This document shows, piece by piece, positions 53,701 through 62,608 of a DNA stretch of 64,000 nt; positions within the stretch are counted from its first letter, which is position 1; every line of letters starts with the position of its first letter. Both the position numbers and the translations under genes were made by a program. The DNA lies in NCBI RefSeq assembly GCF_003026815.1, contig NZ_PYOG01000011.1:63063-127062 (forward strand). The letters run 5' to 3'. A model generated the notes under the pieces. The model was not told the DNA's origin and searched no databases. It was given only the letters and a program-made list of their open reading frames with translations. Source of the stretch: Photobacterium damselae. GTDB taxonomy: Bacteria > Pseudomonadota > Gammaproteobacteria > Enterobacterales > Vibrionaceae.

Positions 53701-54483
53701 ATGGAAATTAGTTTTATACAAGCAGTAATGCTAGGGGTGCTTGCCTTTTTTGCTGGCTTAGATCTTTTTAACGGTTTAACGCATTTTCATCGCCCAGTCG
53801 TATTAGGCCCATTAGTTGGCTTGATATTAGGGGACTTGCCTACTGGTATTTTAGTTGGCGGTACCTTAGAACTTATTTGGATGGGATTAGCGCCGTTAGC
53901 AGGAGCCCAACCACCGAATGTGATAATCGGGACTATTGTTGGTACTTCATTTGCTATTACAACAAAAGTGGAACCCAATGTGGCTGTCGGAGTTGCCGTT
54001 CCTTTTGCCGTCGCGGTGCAAATGGGCATTACTCTGTTGTTTTCTGCTATGTCAGCCGTGATGTCTAAGTGTGATCAATTTGCTCAGAATGCCGATGATA
54101 AAGGTATAGAAAAAGTCAATTATATGGCATTGGCTGTATTGGGAACATTCTATTTCTTATGTGCTTTTCTACCTATTTATTTAGGTGCAGAACATGCTGA
54201 AAATATTGTAAACGCAATGCCAAAAGAGTTAATTGATGGTCTTGGCGTTGCCGGTGGAATTATGCCTGCTATTGGTTTTGCTGTGCTAATGAAGATCATG
54301 ATGAAAAATGTCTACATTCCTTATTTCATTTTAGGTTTTGTTGCTGCAGCGTGGCTTCAATTACCTATATTGGCGATAGCAACAGCTGCAACGGCGATGG
54401 CTGTCATTGATTTTATGCGCAAATCTGAACCCACTCCGATGACAACGGCTCCTGCACAAGAGGATTATGAAGATGGAATCTAA
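53701..54483 (+). CDS. agaW: PTS EIIC, N-acetylgalactosamine type (AgaW)
   Basis: A 260-residue membrane subunit with the mannose-family IIC signature: FFAGLDLFNGLTHFHRPVVLGPLVGLILGDLPTGILVGGTLELIWMGLAPLAGAQPPNVIIGTIVGTSFAITT. The wording is close to E. coli AgaW throughout, including GTFYFLCAFLPIYLGAEHAE and GLGVAGGIMPAIGFAVLMKIMMKNVYIPYFILGFVAAAWL. Together with IID it forms the transport channel. Starts 20 bases after agaV; its 3' end overlaps agaE by 17 bases. Confidence 0.92.
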   Translation: MEISFIQAVMLGVLAFFAGLDLFNGLTHFHRPVVLGPLVGLILGDLPTGILVGGTLELIWMGLAPLAGAQPPNVIIGTIVGTSFAITTKVEPNVAVGVAVPFAVAVQMGITLLFSAMSAVMSKCDQFAQNADDKGIEKVNYMALAVLGTFYFLCAFLPIYLGAEHAENIVNAMPKELIDGLGVAGGIMPAIGFAVLMKIMMKNVYIPYFILGFVAAAWLQLPILAIATAATAMAVIDFMRKSEPTPMTTAPAQEDYEDGI

Positions 54484-55357
54484 TATCACTCATGACATGA
54501 AGTTAAATCAGTACAATTCTGAAGTACAACCAGCCCCTGGCATTGCCGCTGATGAATATGAAAATAAAGAGATTGGCGCAGAACTAACAAAAGCAGATAT
54601 TAATCGCATGGCTTGGCGTTCTTTATTATTACAAGCATCTTTTAACTATGAGCGTATGCAAGCATCTGGTTGGCTATATGGTTTGCTTCCTGCTTTAAAA
54701 AAAATTCACACAAATAAAGCTGACTTGAGTAAAGCTATGCAGGGGCATATGGGCTTTTTTAATACTCACCCATTTCTAGTGACTTTTGTTATGGGAATTA
54801 TTCTTGCTATGGAACGCTCAAAGCAGAATATCAACAGTATTCAAAGTACTAAAATTGCTGTTGGTGCTCCGATGGGAGGCATTGGCGATGCGATGTTTTG
54901 GCTAACGTTATTACCAATTTGTGGCGGTATAGGTGCCGATCTTGCACTGCAAGGTTCTATTATGGGCGCAGTTTTTTTCTTTGTTCTGTTTAATATAGTG
55001 CATTTTGGTTTACGTTTTGGATTAGCACATTACGCTTATCGTATGGGAGTTTCGGCAATTCCTATGATTAAGGCCAATACTAAAAAGGTTGGGCATGCCG
55101 CATCAATTGTCGGTATGACAGTTATTGGTGCTTTGGTGGCAACGTATGTTCGTCTTTCTACTACCGCAGAGATCACCGCAGGGGATGCAGTTGTTAAACT
55201 TCAAGCTGATGTAATTGATAAATTAATGCCAGCGTTTTTACCTTTAACCTACACCTTATGTATGTATGCGCTCGTTAAGCGAGGATGGAGTCCTCTTAAA
55301 CTTATTGCAATAACTATGACACTTGGAATTGTGGGCCGTTTCATGGGATTTTTATAA
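54467..55357 (+). CDS. agaE: PTS EIID, mannose family (AgaE)
   Basis: A 296-residue IID subunit, starting inside the end of agaW (17-base overlap), so translation is coupled; a second ATG at 54473 is also possible. The domain begins after a polar N-terminal extension of about 45 residues with TKADINRMAWRSLLLQASFNYERMQASGWLYGLLPALKKI, and continues FFNTHPFLVTFVMGIILAMER, AVGAPMGGIGDAMFWLTLLPI. The N-terminal extension is longer than in E. coli AgaE. It forms the membrane complex with AgaW. Confidence 0.9.
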   Translation: MKMESNITHDMKLNQYNSEVQPAPGIAADEYENKEIGAELTKADINRMAWRSLLLQASFNYERMQASGWLYGLLPALKKIHTNKADLSKAMQGHMGFFNTHPFLVTFVMGIILAMERSKQNINSIQSTKIAVGAPMGGIGDAMFWLTLLPICGGIGADLALQGSIMGAVFFFVLFNIVHFGLRFGLAHYAYRMGVSAIPMIKANTKKVGHAASIVGMTVIGALVATYVRLSTTAEITAGDAVVKLQADVIDKLMPAFLPLTYTLCMYALVKRGWSPLKLIAITMTLGIVGRFMGFL

Positions 55358-55424
55358 TTGACTGATTAAAGTAAGGAGTGAGATCGAACTGATAACAGCT
55401 CCTTACTTGCCAAGGATATAAACG

Positions 55425-55859
55425 ATGATTGGGATAATTATTACTGGGCATGGGCAGTTTGCATCGGGCCTGGAACAAGCACTAATTCAAGTCATTGGCA
55501 GCCAGCCACAGTGTGTAGCTGTCGATTTTCCTGTTGCAATGACAACTGAGCAATTAACGCAGCAATTGATGCATGCGATAGTAGAAGTTGATAGTGGGGA
55601 TGGCGTTATTTTTATGACAGATCTATTAGGTGGAACGCCATTTAGAGTTGCTTCGTTGTTATGTCAGGAAAAGACGGTTGCAGAAGTGTTGACAGGAACC
55701 AATATGCAAATGGCTGCTGAAATGTTACTTGAGCGTGATGTTATTGGTTTTAACGAATTTACTGAGCAAGCTTTGGCGGCAGGACGCCGTGGGATCACCT
55801 GTTTAACGTTACAACTGAATACTCATCATCAAGTTGAGTCAGTGGAAGATGGGATTTAA
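55425..55859 (+). CDS. agaF: PTS EIIA, mannose family (AgaF)
   Basis: A 144-residue EIIA with the phosphorylatable His9 in IIITGHGQFASGLEQAL and the conserved VIFMTDLLGGTPFRVASLL and VLTGTNMQMAAEML. It carries phosphate from HPr to AgaV. Last gene of the four-gene PTS; the stop codon at 55857-55859 is followed almost directly by the treC remnant, so no catabolic genes (agaA, agaS, kba) follow here. Confidence 0.92.
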   Translation: MIGIIITGHGQFASGLEQALIQVIGSQPQCVAVDFPVAMTTEQLTQQLMHAIVEVDSGDGVIFMTDLLGGTPFRVASLLCQEKTVAEVLTGTNMQMAAEMLLERDVIGFNEFTEQALAAGRRGITCLTLQLNTHHQVESVEDGI

Positions 55860-55861
55860 AT

Positions 55862-57157
55862 TCTGTTATACATAGGCTAAATGAGAGTGGAGAAGCGCCT
55901 AATAATTGGTTATCTAAGTTTGGAGGCAGCGCTTGGCAGTGGGATGAGTCCTCGGAACAATATTATTTACATCTGTTTGCGAAAGAGCAGGCAGATCTTA
56001 ATTGGGAAAATCCGCAAGTTAGGGAAGAAGTTAAGAAAATCATAAGCTTCTGGGCAGAGAAGGGTGTCGATGGATTTCGTTTAGATGTGATTAATTTGAT
56101 TTCTAAGCAGCAGGATTTCCCGAACGATGATCAAGGTGATGGACGTCGATTTTATACCGATGGACCAAGAGTTCATGAGTATTTACAAGAGATTAGCCGT
56201 GATGTGTTTCAGTACTATGGGTCGGTTACTGTGGGGGAGATGTCATCAACGACACTCGAACGCTGTCAACAGTACTCTGCGCTAGATGGATCTGAACTTT
56301 CGATGGTGTTTAATTTTCATCATTTAAAGGTTGATTATCCGCAAGGTGAGAAGTGGGCATTAGCGCCGTTTGATTTTGTTGGTCTCAAACAAATTTTTTC
56401 CCATTGGCAGCGCGGTTTACATTGTAAAGGCTGGGGAGCTCTGTTTTGGTGTAACCATGATCAGCCGCGTATTGTTAGTCGGTTAGGTAATGATGGCGCT
56501 TATAGGGAACTATCAGCCAAGATGCTTGCTACCTCGTTACATATGATGCAAGGCACTCCTTATATTTATCAAGGTGAAGAACTTGCAATGACGAATCCTC
56601 ATTATCAAAACTTATCGCAATATCGTGATGTTGAAAGTCTTAATATGTACAAGATTATGGTTCATCAGCAAGGTATTGAGCCAACAACAATGCTCAATAT
56701 ATTGGCCGAAAAATCACGAGATAATTCCCGAACGCCAATGCAGTGGAGTGATGCTTTACATGCTGGTTTTAGTAAAGAGCAGCCATGGATTGATGTTGCT
56801 GATAATTACCTATTAATCAATGCTGAGCAAGCAATCAAGGATCCAAATTCTGTTTTCTATTTTTATCAAAGACTAATCGAGCTGCGTAAAACAGTTTCTA
56901 TTATTACTGACGGTGACTTTCTTGATCTATGCCCTGAGCATCCTCAACTATTTTGTTATTTACGCCAAGCAAATGGGCAACATTTATTATGTATTAATAA
57001 CTTTTACGACAAACAGGTCGAATTTGAACTGCCTGAGAATATCGATGTGTCTAAGGGGAAAGTCTTATTAGGTAATTACGATGATTGGCAAACCCAAACG
57101 GTTCAGTCATCTATGCTCGTTAGACCTTATGAATCTCGGGTTATTTTGTTTAATTAA
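55862..57157 (+). pseudogene. treC: 5'-truncated treC (trehalose-6-phosphate hydrolase) remnant
   Basis: The open frame begins 3 bases after agaF, without start codon or ribosome-binding site, and gives about 431 residues against 551 in E. coli TreC. The homology starts at PNNWLSKFGGSAWQWDESSEQYYLHLFAKEQADLNWENP and runs to the C-terminus. The catalytic residues of GH13 are present: Asp in GVDGFRLDVINL, Glu in VTVGEMSS, and NHDQPR. About the first 120-130 residues, with barrel strands 1-3, are missing, so the enzyme cannot fold. A GTG at 56087 is the first possible start but removes the nucleophile region. A parS2-like palindrome lies inside. Confidence 0.88.
56416..56428. other. parS2-like palindrome inside the treC remnant
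   Basis: TTTACATTGTAAA is an exact match to the parS2 consensus and identical to parS2 site 3. It lies 22 kb from the nearest other site and within a decaying gene, so it may be a genuine outlying ParB2 site or a chance match. Confidence 0.6.
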
Positions 57158-57177
57158 TATGTGAGGTAAGCAAGAGA

Positions 57178-57960
57178 TTAATTGACGATCTCTTGCTTCT
57201 TTTTCATTAAATAGACATTAATACAGCCATTACGGTGTTTGAGATCTGGCCTTAGTAGGCGATTGATATGATAAAGTAACCAGAATCTCGGCCATTCACG
57301 AAAATGAATATGGTGCTTACCAAATGTTGAATGATGAATAATCTCTAACTGATTTTCTTCCGCCATTTTAATAATTTGCCAATGACTGATTGGTGAAATA
57401 TGCCCGCCATTAAGATACTGCCCATCATCAAAATATGTAAAGTTGTCTTTAATGAGGCTCTCTGTTACTGAGAATGCGGAAGTGATGTTAGGTGTGGTTA
57501 AAAGTAATATCCCATTATCTTGCAGTAGTGCTTGGCATTCACGGAAAAAAGCACGAGGATTTTCCAAATGTTCAATGATTTCGACTGCGGTAACGAGATC
57601 GTAGCGTTCTTGAATACACTGACAAAATGGTAAATTGAGATCAACAGGAAGAAAGGAAAAGGATTGTGTCGATAGACGGAAATTATCGGGCACTAAATCT
57701 AATGATGTTACTTGATAGCCAGAGTCGGCTAGTCTCTGAGATAACGCGCCAGCCCCTGCACCAAGATCTATGGCGGATTGTTGATCAAGATTTTGATATT
57801 GAGTAACAATAGAAACGGCGTATTCGTGAAGCCCCTTCATCGCATGAATAGGGATATCTTTGTAATGCTCTGCTGTAGTGTATTTACCTTGTGCTGTTTT
57901 TTTGTATAGATCAACAAGGTTTACAGACTGATGTTTGAGATTAGCCATAAATATACTCAA
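57178..57960 (-). CDS. Class I SAM-dependent methyltransferase
   Basis: A 260-residue protein with the Rossmann methyltransferase motifs: motif I AIDLGAGAGALSQRLADSGYQVTSLDLVPDN (about residues 65-95), motif II region YDLVTAVEIIEHLENPRAFFREC, and post-motif LLQDNGILLLTTPNITS. The layout resembles UbiG-like and other Methyltransf_23-type enzymes, but the quinone-specific features are not evident, so the substrate is unknown. The distal part, rich in His and aromatic residues (HISPISHWQIIKMAEE, HHIHFREWPRFWLLYHINRLLRPD), may contact a membrane or sugar. Convergent with the treC remnant. Confidence 0.82.
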   Translation of the reverse strand: MSIFMANLKHQSVNLVDLYKKTAQGKYTTAEHYKDIPIHAMKGLHEYAVSIVTQYQNLDQQSAIDLGAGAGALSQRLADSGYQVTSLDLVPDNFRLSTQSFSFLPVDLNLPFCQCIQERYDLVTAVEIIEHLENPRAFFRECQALLQDNGILLLTTPNITSAFSVTESLIKDNFTYFDDGQYLNGGHISPISHWQIIKMAEENQLEIIHHSTFGKHHIHFREWPRFWLLYHINRLLRPDLKHRNGCINVYLMKKKQEIVN

Positions 57961-58000
57961 CGAATTCGTATTCTATTCATTAAGCAATTTTAAAGCCAAA

Positions 58001-58025
58001 AAGCGCATCTAAACGGGATGCGCTT
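58001..58025 (-). terminator. Terminator of the M14 peptidase gene
   Basis: AAGCGCATC and GATGCGCTT form a 9-bp stem around seven bases, followed on the minus strand by TTTTT, 12 bases after the peptidase stop. Confidence 0.85.
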
Positions 58026-58036
58026 AAAAAAGAGTT

Positions 58037-58960
58037 TTAGTTATGTTGGTTTAATACATAATCTAAAGCCCCAGTAATCGCAGCGACTTGTGCTTGGTTA
58101 CACTCTTCATCGGTAACTTTTGGACTATCGGGATAAACTTCTGTTGTCGTTGTATAAAGCGCACCCGTAATGCTGGCACAAAGTGAAAGTGCTTTTAGGG
58201 GGTAATTAATAACACCTTCTTGAGTGATTGGCTCACCAATGATATTACCATCTTGATCGGGTGGAGCAATATGGGTGACATGGCGGACAGAATCAATAAT
58301 GGCTTTTTGAAAACTATCTTGCGGATTTTCACTGTCACCTACCACATAAAAACCATCTGGAACAGAATCTTCAATGTAGTCTTTACCATCACGAGCCGCT
58401 AATGCTGGGCGGAATTCTGATTCATCGGTATCTGTTGTTTCGTGAAGATCGATATGAACAAGAATTGGATATTCACATTTATTCACTACATCCATTACCC
58501 AAGCGGACTCTTCTGCTGGAGTATTTGTAAAAAATGAACGGTTTGGATCGATCGCATTTGGGTTCCATCGATTGATCGTTTCATAGCCCCAAGGGCTGAC
58601 ACATGGGATCACAATGAAATTAAAATGAGGTTCATAATTAAAAGCTTGAGTCGCTAAAAATTCGAGTGCGCCATGTACCCCGCTGGTCTCATAGCCATGA
58701 ACACCACCAGTGATTAATACCGTTGGTTTGTTGCTATCAAAATTGCGAGAACGGATGACAAACAATGGATATTGGCCTGGAATATAAGTGAGTTCACCAT
58801 ATGGCTCTACATCAAAGTCTTCTTCTAAAATGGCTATTTTACTAACAACCTCATCAAGGTAAGAACGTTTGATGCTGGTTTGAGCTCGCCATGCAGCCAC
58901 TTCGGCTTCGCCCCATTTTTGTCCATGAACACCAATTGGATATGCAGATGATTGTTCCAT
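58037..58960 (-). CDS. M14-family zinc carboxypeptidase-like protein
   Basis: A protein of about 307 residues with the M14 zinc-binding features: first ligands in ITGGVHGYETSG (His and Glu), the substrate-site wording NPNAIDPNRSFF, and the third ligand in VHIDLHETTDTDESEF. It fits the succinylglutamate desuccinylase/aspartoacylase-like M14 group seen in marine bacteria; the substrate is not known. ATG 58960 is chosen over 58996 because AAGGGA precedes it. No signal peptide, so it acts in the cytoplasm. Strong terminator downstream. Confidence 0.8.
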   Translation of the reverse strand: MEQSSAYPIGVHGQKWGEAEVAAWRAQTSIKRSYLDEVVSKIAILEEDFDVEPYGELTYIPGQYPLFVIRSRNFDSNKPTVLITGGVHGYETSGVHGALEFLATQAFNYEPHFNFIVIPCVSPWGYETINRWNPNAIDPNRSFFTNTPAEESAWVMDVVNKCEYPILVHIDLHETTDTDESEFRPALAARDGKDYIEDSVPDGFYVVGDSENPQDSFQKAIIDSVRHVTHIAPPDQDGNIIGEPITQEGVINYPLKALSLCASITGALYTTTTEVYPDSPKVTDEECNQAQVAAITGALDYVLNQHN

Positions 58961-59307
58961 TACGGATCCCTTTATGTGGTTATATTTACAGAGCAAGGGT
59001 AATCATGAGTGGTAGAGATAGCAAACGACTTTTATCTTTTATTTCTCTCCGTCGATATAAATAGAAAAACAAGGAGGAATAATCGAATAGTTGTTCTTAG
59101 CTTTAGTCTTTTTTCGAGGTATACTCATTTTGGTGCATATTTATGGTGATCTCAGGATATTAATCCGAGTAATGTGGCTCGATAATGCATATTTTGTTCT
59201 ATAAATATTATCTTTCATTTTCAATGGGATATTTAAGTTGTTATAACCATGTAGAGGCATATAGTGAGCGGGTACGGAATTGATATTGATGAATTCCAAA
59301 GGAGAGA
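58961..59307. other. Intergenic region between the peptidase gene and dps
   Basis: About 350 bases between divergent genes, which should hold both promoters. I see the AAGGGA and GGAGAG ribosome-binding sites but no clear operator. Confidence 0.35.
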
Positions 59308-59844
59308 ATGATGAGCAGTAAAGAATTAACTGAACAAGAAATTGTCGATGCGAAACAGCATCAAACTCGTCTTCTGGCCACCCCGACTGATCTTAGCCCT
59401 GAGGCGACCAAAGAAATTAGCGCTGTAATGACCACTATTCTAGCGGATGTTTTTGCTTTATATCTAAAGACCAAAAATTTCCATTGGCATATGACAGGTT
59501 CTCACTTCCGTGACTATCATTTACTTTTAGATGAGCAAAGTGCGCAAATTTTTGCGATGACTGACGATATTGCTGAACGTGTCCGTAAAATTGGTGGTCG
59601 TACTATTCACTCTATCGGTCATATCGCTCGTCTTCAGCGTATTGAAGATAATGATGCCGATTATGTTGATCCACAAGATATGTTAGCTGAACTTTGCGAA
59701 GATAATAAGCATTTAGCTTCTGAGCTTCGTATGGCTCATACATTGTGTGATGGATTTAATGATTTTTCATCAGTAAGTATGATTGATGATTGGATTGATC
59801 AAACAGAGCGTCGAGTTTGGTTCTTATACGAATCTTATCGCTAG
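59308..59844 (+). CDS. dps: Dps-family DNA-protection ferritin
   Basis: A 178-residue ferritin-like protein. The Dps ferroxidase motif is complete: TKNFHWHMTGSHFRDYHLLLDEQSAQIFAMTDDIAERVRKIGG, with the two His, the Asp and the Glu of the intersubunit iron site. It should form a 12-mer that stores iron and uses hydrogen peroxide to oxidise it, shielding DNA. Two adjacent ATGs (59308, 59311) follow GGAGAGA. The N-terminus (SSKELTEQEIVDAKQHQTR) is longer than in many Dps. Monocistronic with a clear terminator. Confidence 0.93.
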   Translation: MMSSKELTEQEIVDAKQHQTRLLATPTDLSPEATKEISAVMTTILADVFALYLKTKNFHWHMTGSHFRDYHLLLDEQSAQIFAMTDDIAERVRKIGGRTIHSIGHIARLQRIEDNDADYVDPQDMLAELCEDNKHLASELRMAHTLCDGFNDFSSVSMIDDWIDQTERRVWFLYESYR

Positions 59845-59895
59845 TCGATAGGGAAAGAGATTGGCTACTGGGAACTAGTCAATTTGAACTGAGAA

Positions 59896-59925
59896 TTAAA
59901 GGGGCTTGTTTTTGCCCCTTTTTTA
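59896..59925 (+). terminator. Terminator of dps
   Basis: AAAGGGGC and GCCCCTTT form the stem, followed by TTTT. Confidence 0.9.
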
Positions 59926-59954
59926 ATTCTTGTTATTTAAGGAAGTACTCCCGA

Positions 59955-61088
59955 TCAGTGATCAAGATAGAGATAGTTTTGCCAACTCTTCATTCGAATT
60001 AAAACCTTACGCATAACAGCAACATGCTCAAAACTGTCTGAATAAATAGCGACTTCCACATTGGTACCTTGGGGAAGTTGATATTGTCCAATATCGTCTG
60101 TAATTTTCAGCACAACCAGCGGGCGTCCTTGTCGTTGCAGAGCTTCGGTTCCATACAGTGTGCCTTGGGCTTGAATTTGACTTTCACCAATTGCGGGTAA
60201 TACTTCTACTACTTCTCCAGCAAATGTTTTTCCGGGCAGAGCTTTAAATATAAAGTCAGCTTTAAATCCTTTTTCTAATCGTAGTAATGAATTTTGGCGA
60301 AACGCAGCGACAAAAAGATTTTCAGCATCTTTATTAACAAATGTCATGACAGGTCTTAGTGGCATAGGCACTGCCATCATTCCTGGACGTAGAGCTAATT
60401 GAGTAACATAACCATCTGTTGGTGCATGAACAACCGTTTCATCTAGATTGAATTGAGCTTTTTGTAATTGTGCCCGTATCTTAGCTATATTGGTATTTTC
60501 TCCTGCTATTTCTGACTCAAAGGCTAACTTTGCTCGTCGCTCTTCAGCTTTTGCTGCTTCTAAAGATGATTCTGCACTTAAATAGAACTGACGGCGGTTA
60601 TCAACATCGGATTGAGTAAATGCTCCTTTTTGATGACCTTTTTTATAACGTTGATATTGAGTATAAGTACGATCTCGTTCTGCTTGTGCTTTATGGGTGG
60701 TTGCTTGAGCGGCTCGATATGCAGCTTCTAATCCTAATACATATTGTTGTGCCTCTGCTAAGGCGGCTTGTTGTAAGTTGACCTCTGCTTGAAATGGGGT
60801 TGGATCAAGCTTAAAAAGCACATCACCTTTATGTAGGGGACGGTTTGCTTCAACGGGTACTTCAATCACTTTGCCTCTTACTGCTGGAATCACCGGTGTT
60901 GTGACAAAGTACTGGCCGCCTAAATTACTGTAAGGGTGGTTATAGTTCATCAATAGAATTAATGTGCCAATCAATACTACACCACCAAGAACAGCGGTTG
61001 GCACCGTCCATTTATTTAACGGTATTCTGAATATTTTAAAAATGGCAATACATAAGGCGGTGTAAGTGAGGATAAGTAATAAATCCAT
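59955..61088 (-). CDS. yibH: HlyD-family membrane-fusion protein (YibH)
   Basis: A 377-residue protein with an unusual hydrophobic N-terminus (two membrane segments within residues 1-50) followed by the HlyD/EmrA periplasmic adaptor: barrel-sandwich halves GKVIEVPVEANRPLHKGDVLFKLDPTPFQ and TVVHAPTDGYVTQLALRPGMM, separated by a coiled coil (about 95-215). The length equals that of E. coli YibH (378). Its partner gene yibI (DUF3302) is directly upstream, with the stop and start touching (TAAATG). The transported compound is unknown. Confidence 0.9.
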   Translation of the reverse strand: MDLLLILTYTALCIAIFKIFRIPLNKWTVPTAVLGGVVLIGTLILLMNYNHPYSNLGGQYFVTTPVIPAVRGKVIEVPVEANRPLHKGDVLFKLDPTPFQAEVNLQQAALAEAQQYVLGLEAAYRAAQATTHKAQAERDRTYTQYQRYKKGHQKGAFTQSDVDNRRQFYLSAESSLEAAKAEERRAKLAFESEIAGENTNIAKIRAQLQKAQFNLDETVVHAPTDGYVTQLALRPGMMAVPMPLRPVMTFVNKDAENLFVAAFRQNSLLRLEKGFKADFIFKALPGKTFAGEVVEVLPAIGESQIQAQGTLYGTEALQRQGRPLVVLKITDDIGQYQLPQGTNVEVAIYSDSFEHVAVMRKVLIRMKSWQNYLYLDH

Positions 61089-61478
61089 TTATTGTTTCTC
61101 CTCTGGCGATGATTTTTGTTTTGTCGCTGATTCAAGCTGAGTTTGAGCCAACTCTATCGCCGTAACTTTTTCGGTCAGTTTTTCTAATTGTTCCGTAAGG
61201 TGGGTCAGTTCATGGTGTAATTCGTTTTGTTCCGACTGAATTTTATTAAACCCCCAACCACGATCATCGCGCCAGAGTGTTGCCCATATCCATAGAAAAG
61301 GCCATAACACATGTAACGTAAATAAGCTTACCCATCCAGCATAGTGAATGGCGTCTTGATGAGGGTGATTGCGCGTTTTTGCGATTTCATATGGAATGTC
61401 ATGAATCACGATAATGCCGTAAAACAGCACTAATGCGACAAAAAATAAAAGCCCTAAGGCAAAATAATCAAGAAACAT
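61089..61478 (-). CDS. yibI: DUF3302 inner-membrane protein (YibI)
   Basis: A 129-residue DUF3302 protein with two membrane helices (residues 3-25 and about 48-68, WVSLFTLHVLWPFLWIWATLW) and a C-terminal coiled coil (SEQNELHHELTHLTEQLEKLTEKVTAIEL). HPHQDAIHYAGW is typical of the family. It directly precedes yibH, which starts at the base after its stop, so the two form an operon and probably one envelope transport complex; its biochemical role is unknown. Confidence 0.88.
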   Translation of the reverse strand: MFLDYFALGLLFFVALVLFYGIIVIHDIPYEIAKTRNHPHQDAIHYAGWVSLFTLHVLWPFLWIWATLWRDDRGWGFNKIQSEQNELHHELTHLTEQLEKLTEKVTAIELAQTQLESATKQKSSPEEKQ

Positions 61479-61740
61479 CCTTGCTCCTAAGTTTAAAAGT
61501 TGTTTTGAAAACGTTATCTAATTTAACAACTAAATTAATAATAGAGGGATGAAACTACTTTTACTTATCTTTTTTGACTAAATGCCACATCGATCTAGAT
61601 CTATACCGTTGATGTATGAATAGCTACAAGATCCTGAAAAACGCGAGTTCTGACTCTAGTGTTACAGCTCGGAGGGCAATGGTGGGATTGTTATAGTAGT
61701 GCAGGAGCGTCACGTTAGTATGATGCCCCTATGGTTCTTA

Positions 61741-62430
61741 TTAAGCTATATGTGGTTGTGAGGTAAAGGAGCTGTCAATAATACTTAATAGTTCGATACT
61801 TGATCTTATGACTGGGGCTTGATCGCTGACCGCTCGATAAGAGTGGATAATATCTTGATACTGATAAGTACGAATACCTGCCGCAATGCCTGTCTGTACG
61901 CCCTGAACCGTATCATCAACATAAAGGCATTCATCTTTAGAAAAACCGAGATACATCGCAGAATATAACAAGATATCTGGAGCTGGTTTCCAGTTGCCAA
62001 CATCATCACCACAAAACAAATTATTACCAAAGAAGTGGCTTAATTGAGTTTGAGACAAAATCGCTTTGAGTTTTACTTTTGATGAATTAGAAATCACACA
62101 AAGCTCGATATTGCGTGCTTTCAATCGAGTGAGTAGGTCAACTACTCCCGGTATCGGTTGTAGGTGAGTTTCCGATAGTAAGGCATACTGTTGTCGATAA
62201 ATGGGTTCAAGTTTATCAATGTCGATACTTGTCCCACTTCGATGCTGTACTTTAGCCAACTGTTCTGTAATTTTACCGCCTTCGAAATGTTGGACACAGT
62301 CTTTTAACTGAAGTGGTACATTAAAAATAGCAAAGGCATTGACGATAGCTTGGCAAACAAGGCGTTCACTGTCTACCAGCGTACCTTCACAATCAAATAT
62401 AATACATTGAATATTAGATTTATTACCCAT
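61741..62430 (-). CDS. HAD-superfamily phosphatase, YieH-like
   Basis: About 229 residues starting at ATG 62430, which has AGGT 7 nt upstream; frames also open at 62436 and 62481. The HAD motifs are IIFDCEGTLVDSE at the start (nucleophile Asp), CVISNSSKVKL (motif II), and GNWKPAPDI with LYVDDTVQGVQTG (motifs III and IV). The overall layout is that of the beta-phosphoglucomutase-like subgroup, closest to E. coli YieH, a 6-phosphogluconate phosphatase. Motif I normally reads DXDGT; here the second Asp, the general acid, is Glu. A weak or altered activity is possible. Confidence 0.8.
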   Translation of the reverse strand: MGNKSNIQCIIFDCEGTLVDSERLVCQAIVNAFAIFNVPLQLKDCVQHFEGGKITEQLAKVQHRSGTSIDIDKLEPIYRQQYALLSETHLQPIPGVVDLLTRLKARNIELCVISNSSKVKLKAILSQTQLSHFFGNNLFCGDDVGNWKPAPDILLYSAMYLGFSKDECLYVDDTVQGVQTGIAAGIRTYQYQDIIHSYRAVSDQAPVIRSSIELLSIIDSSFTSQPHIA

Positions 62431-62460
62431 AGCCATACCTATTATTTCTTTTATTCGGAG

Positions 62461-62494
62461 TATACCCAAGTCATTCTGCAATCACTTGGGTATA
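62461..62494. repeat. Inverted repeat with TATACCCAAGT arms
   Basis: TATACCCAAGT (62461-62471) and ACTTGGGTATA (62484-62494) are perfect 11-base inverted arms around 12 bases. The same TATACCCAAG motif occurs at 28399 and near 18318, so it looks like a dispersed repeat family. Confidence 0.6.
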
Positions 62495-62608
62495 TATATG
62501 GGTAATACAGAGAAGAGGTGAGTACAACGCGAAAGTTAATATTTTGTCGTATGGCTCTCTAACTTGATGCCTTTCACCAATAAAGTTGAGATAAAGCTCG
62601 CGCTTTGT

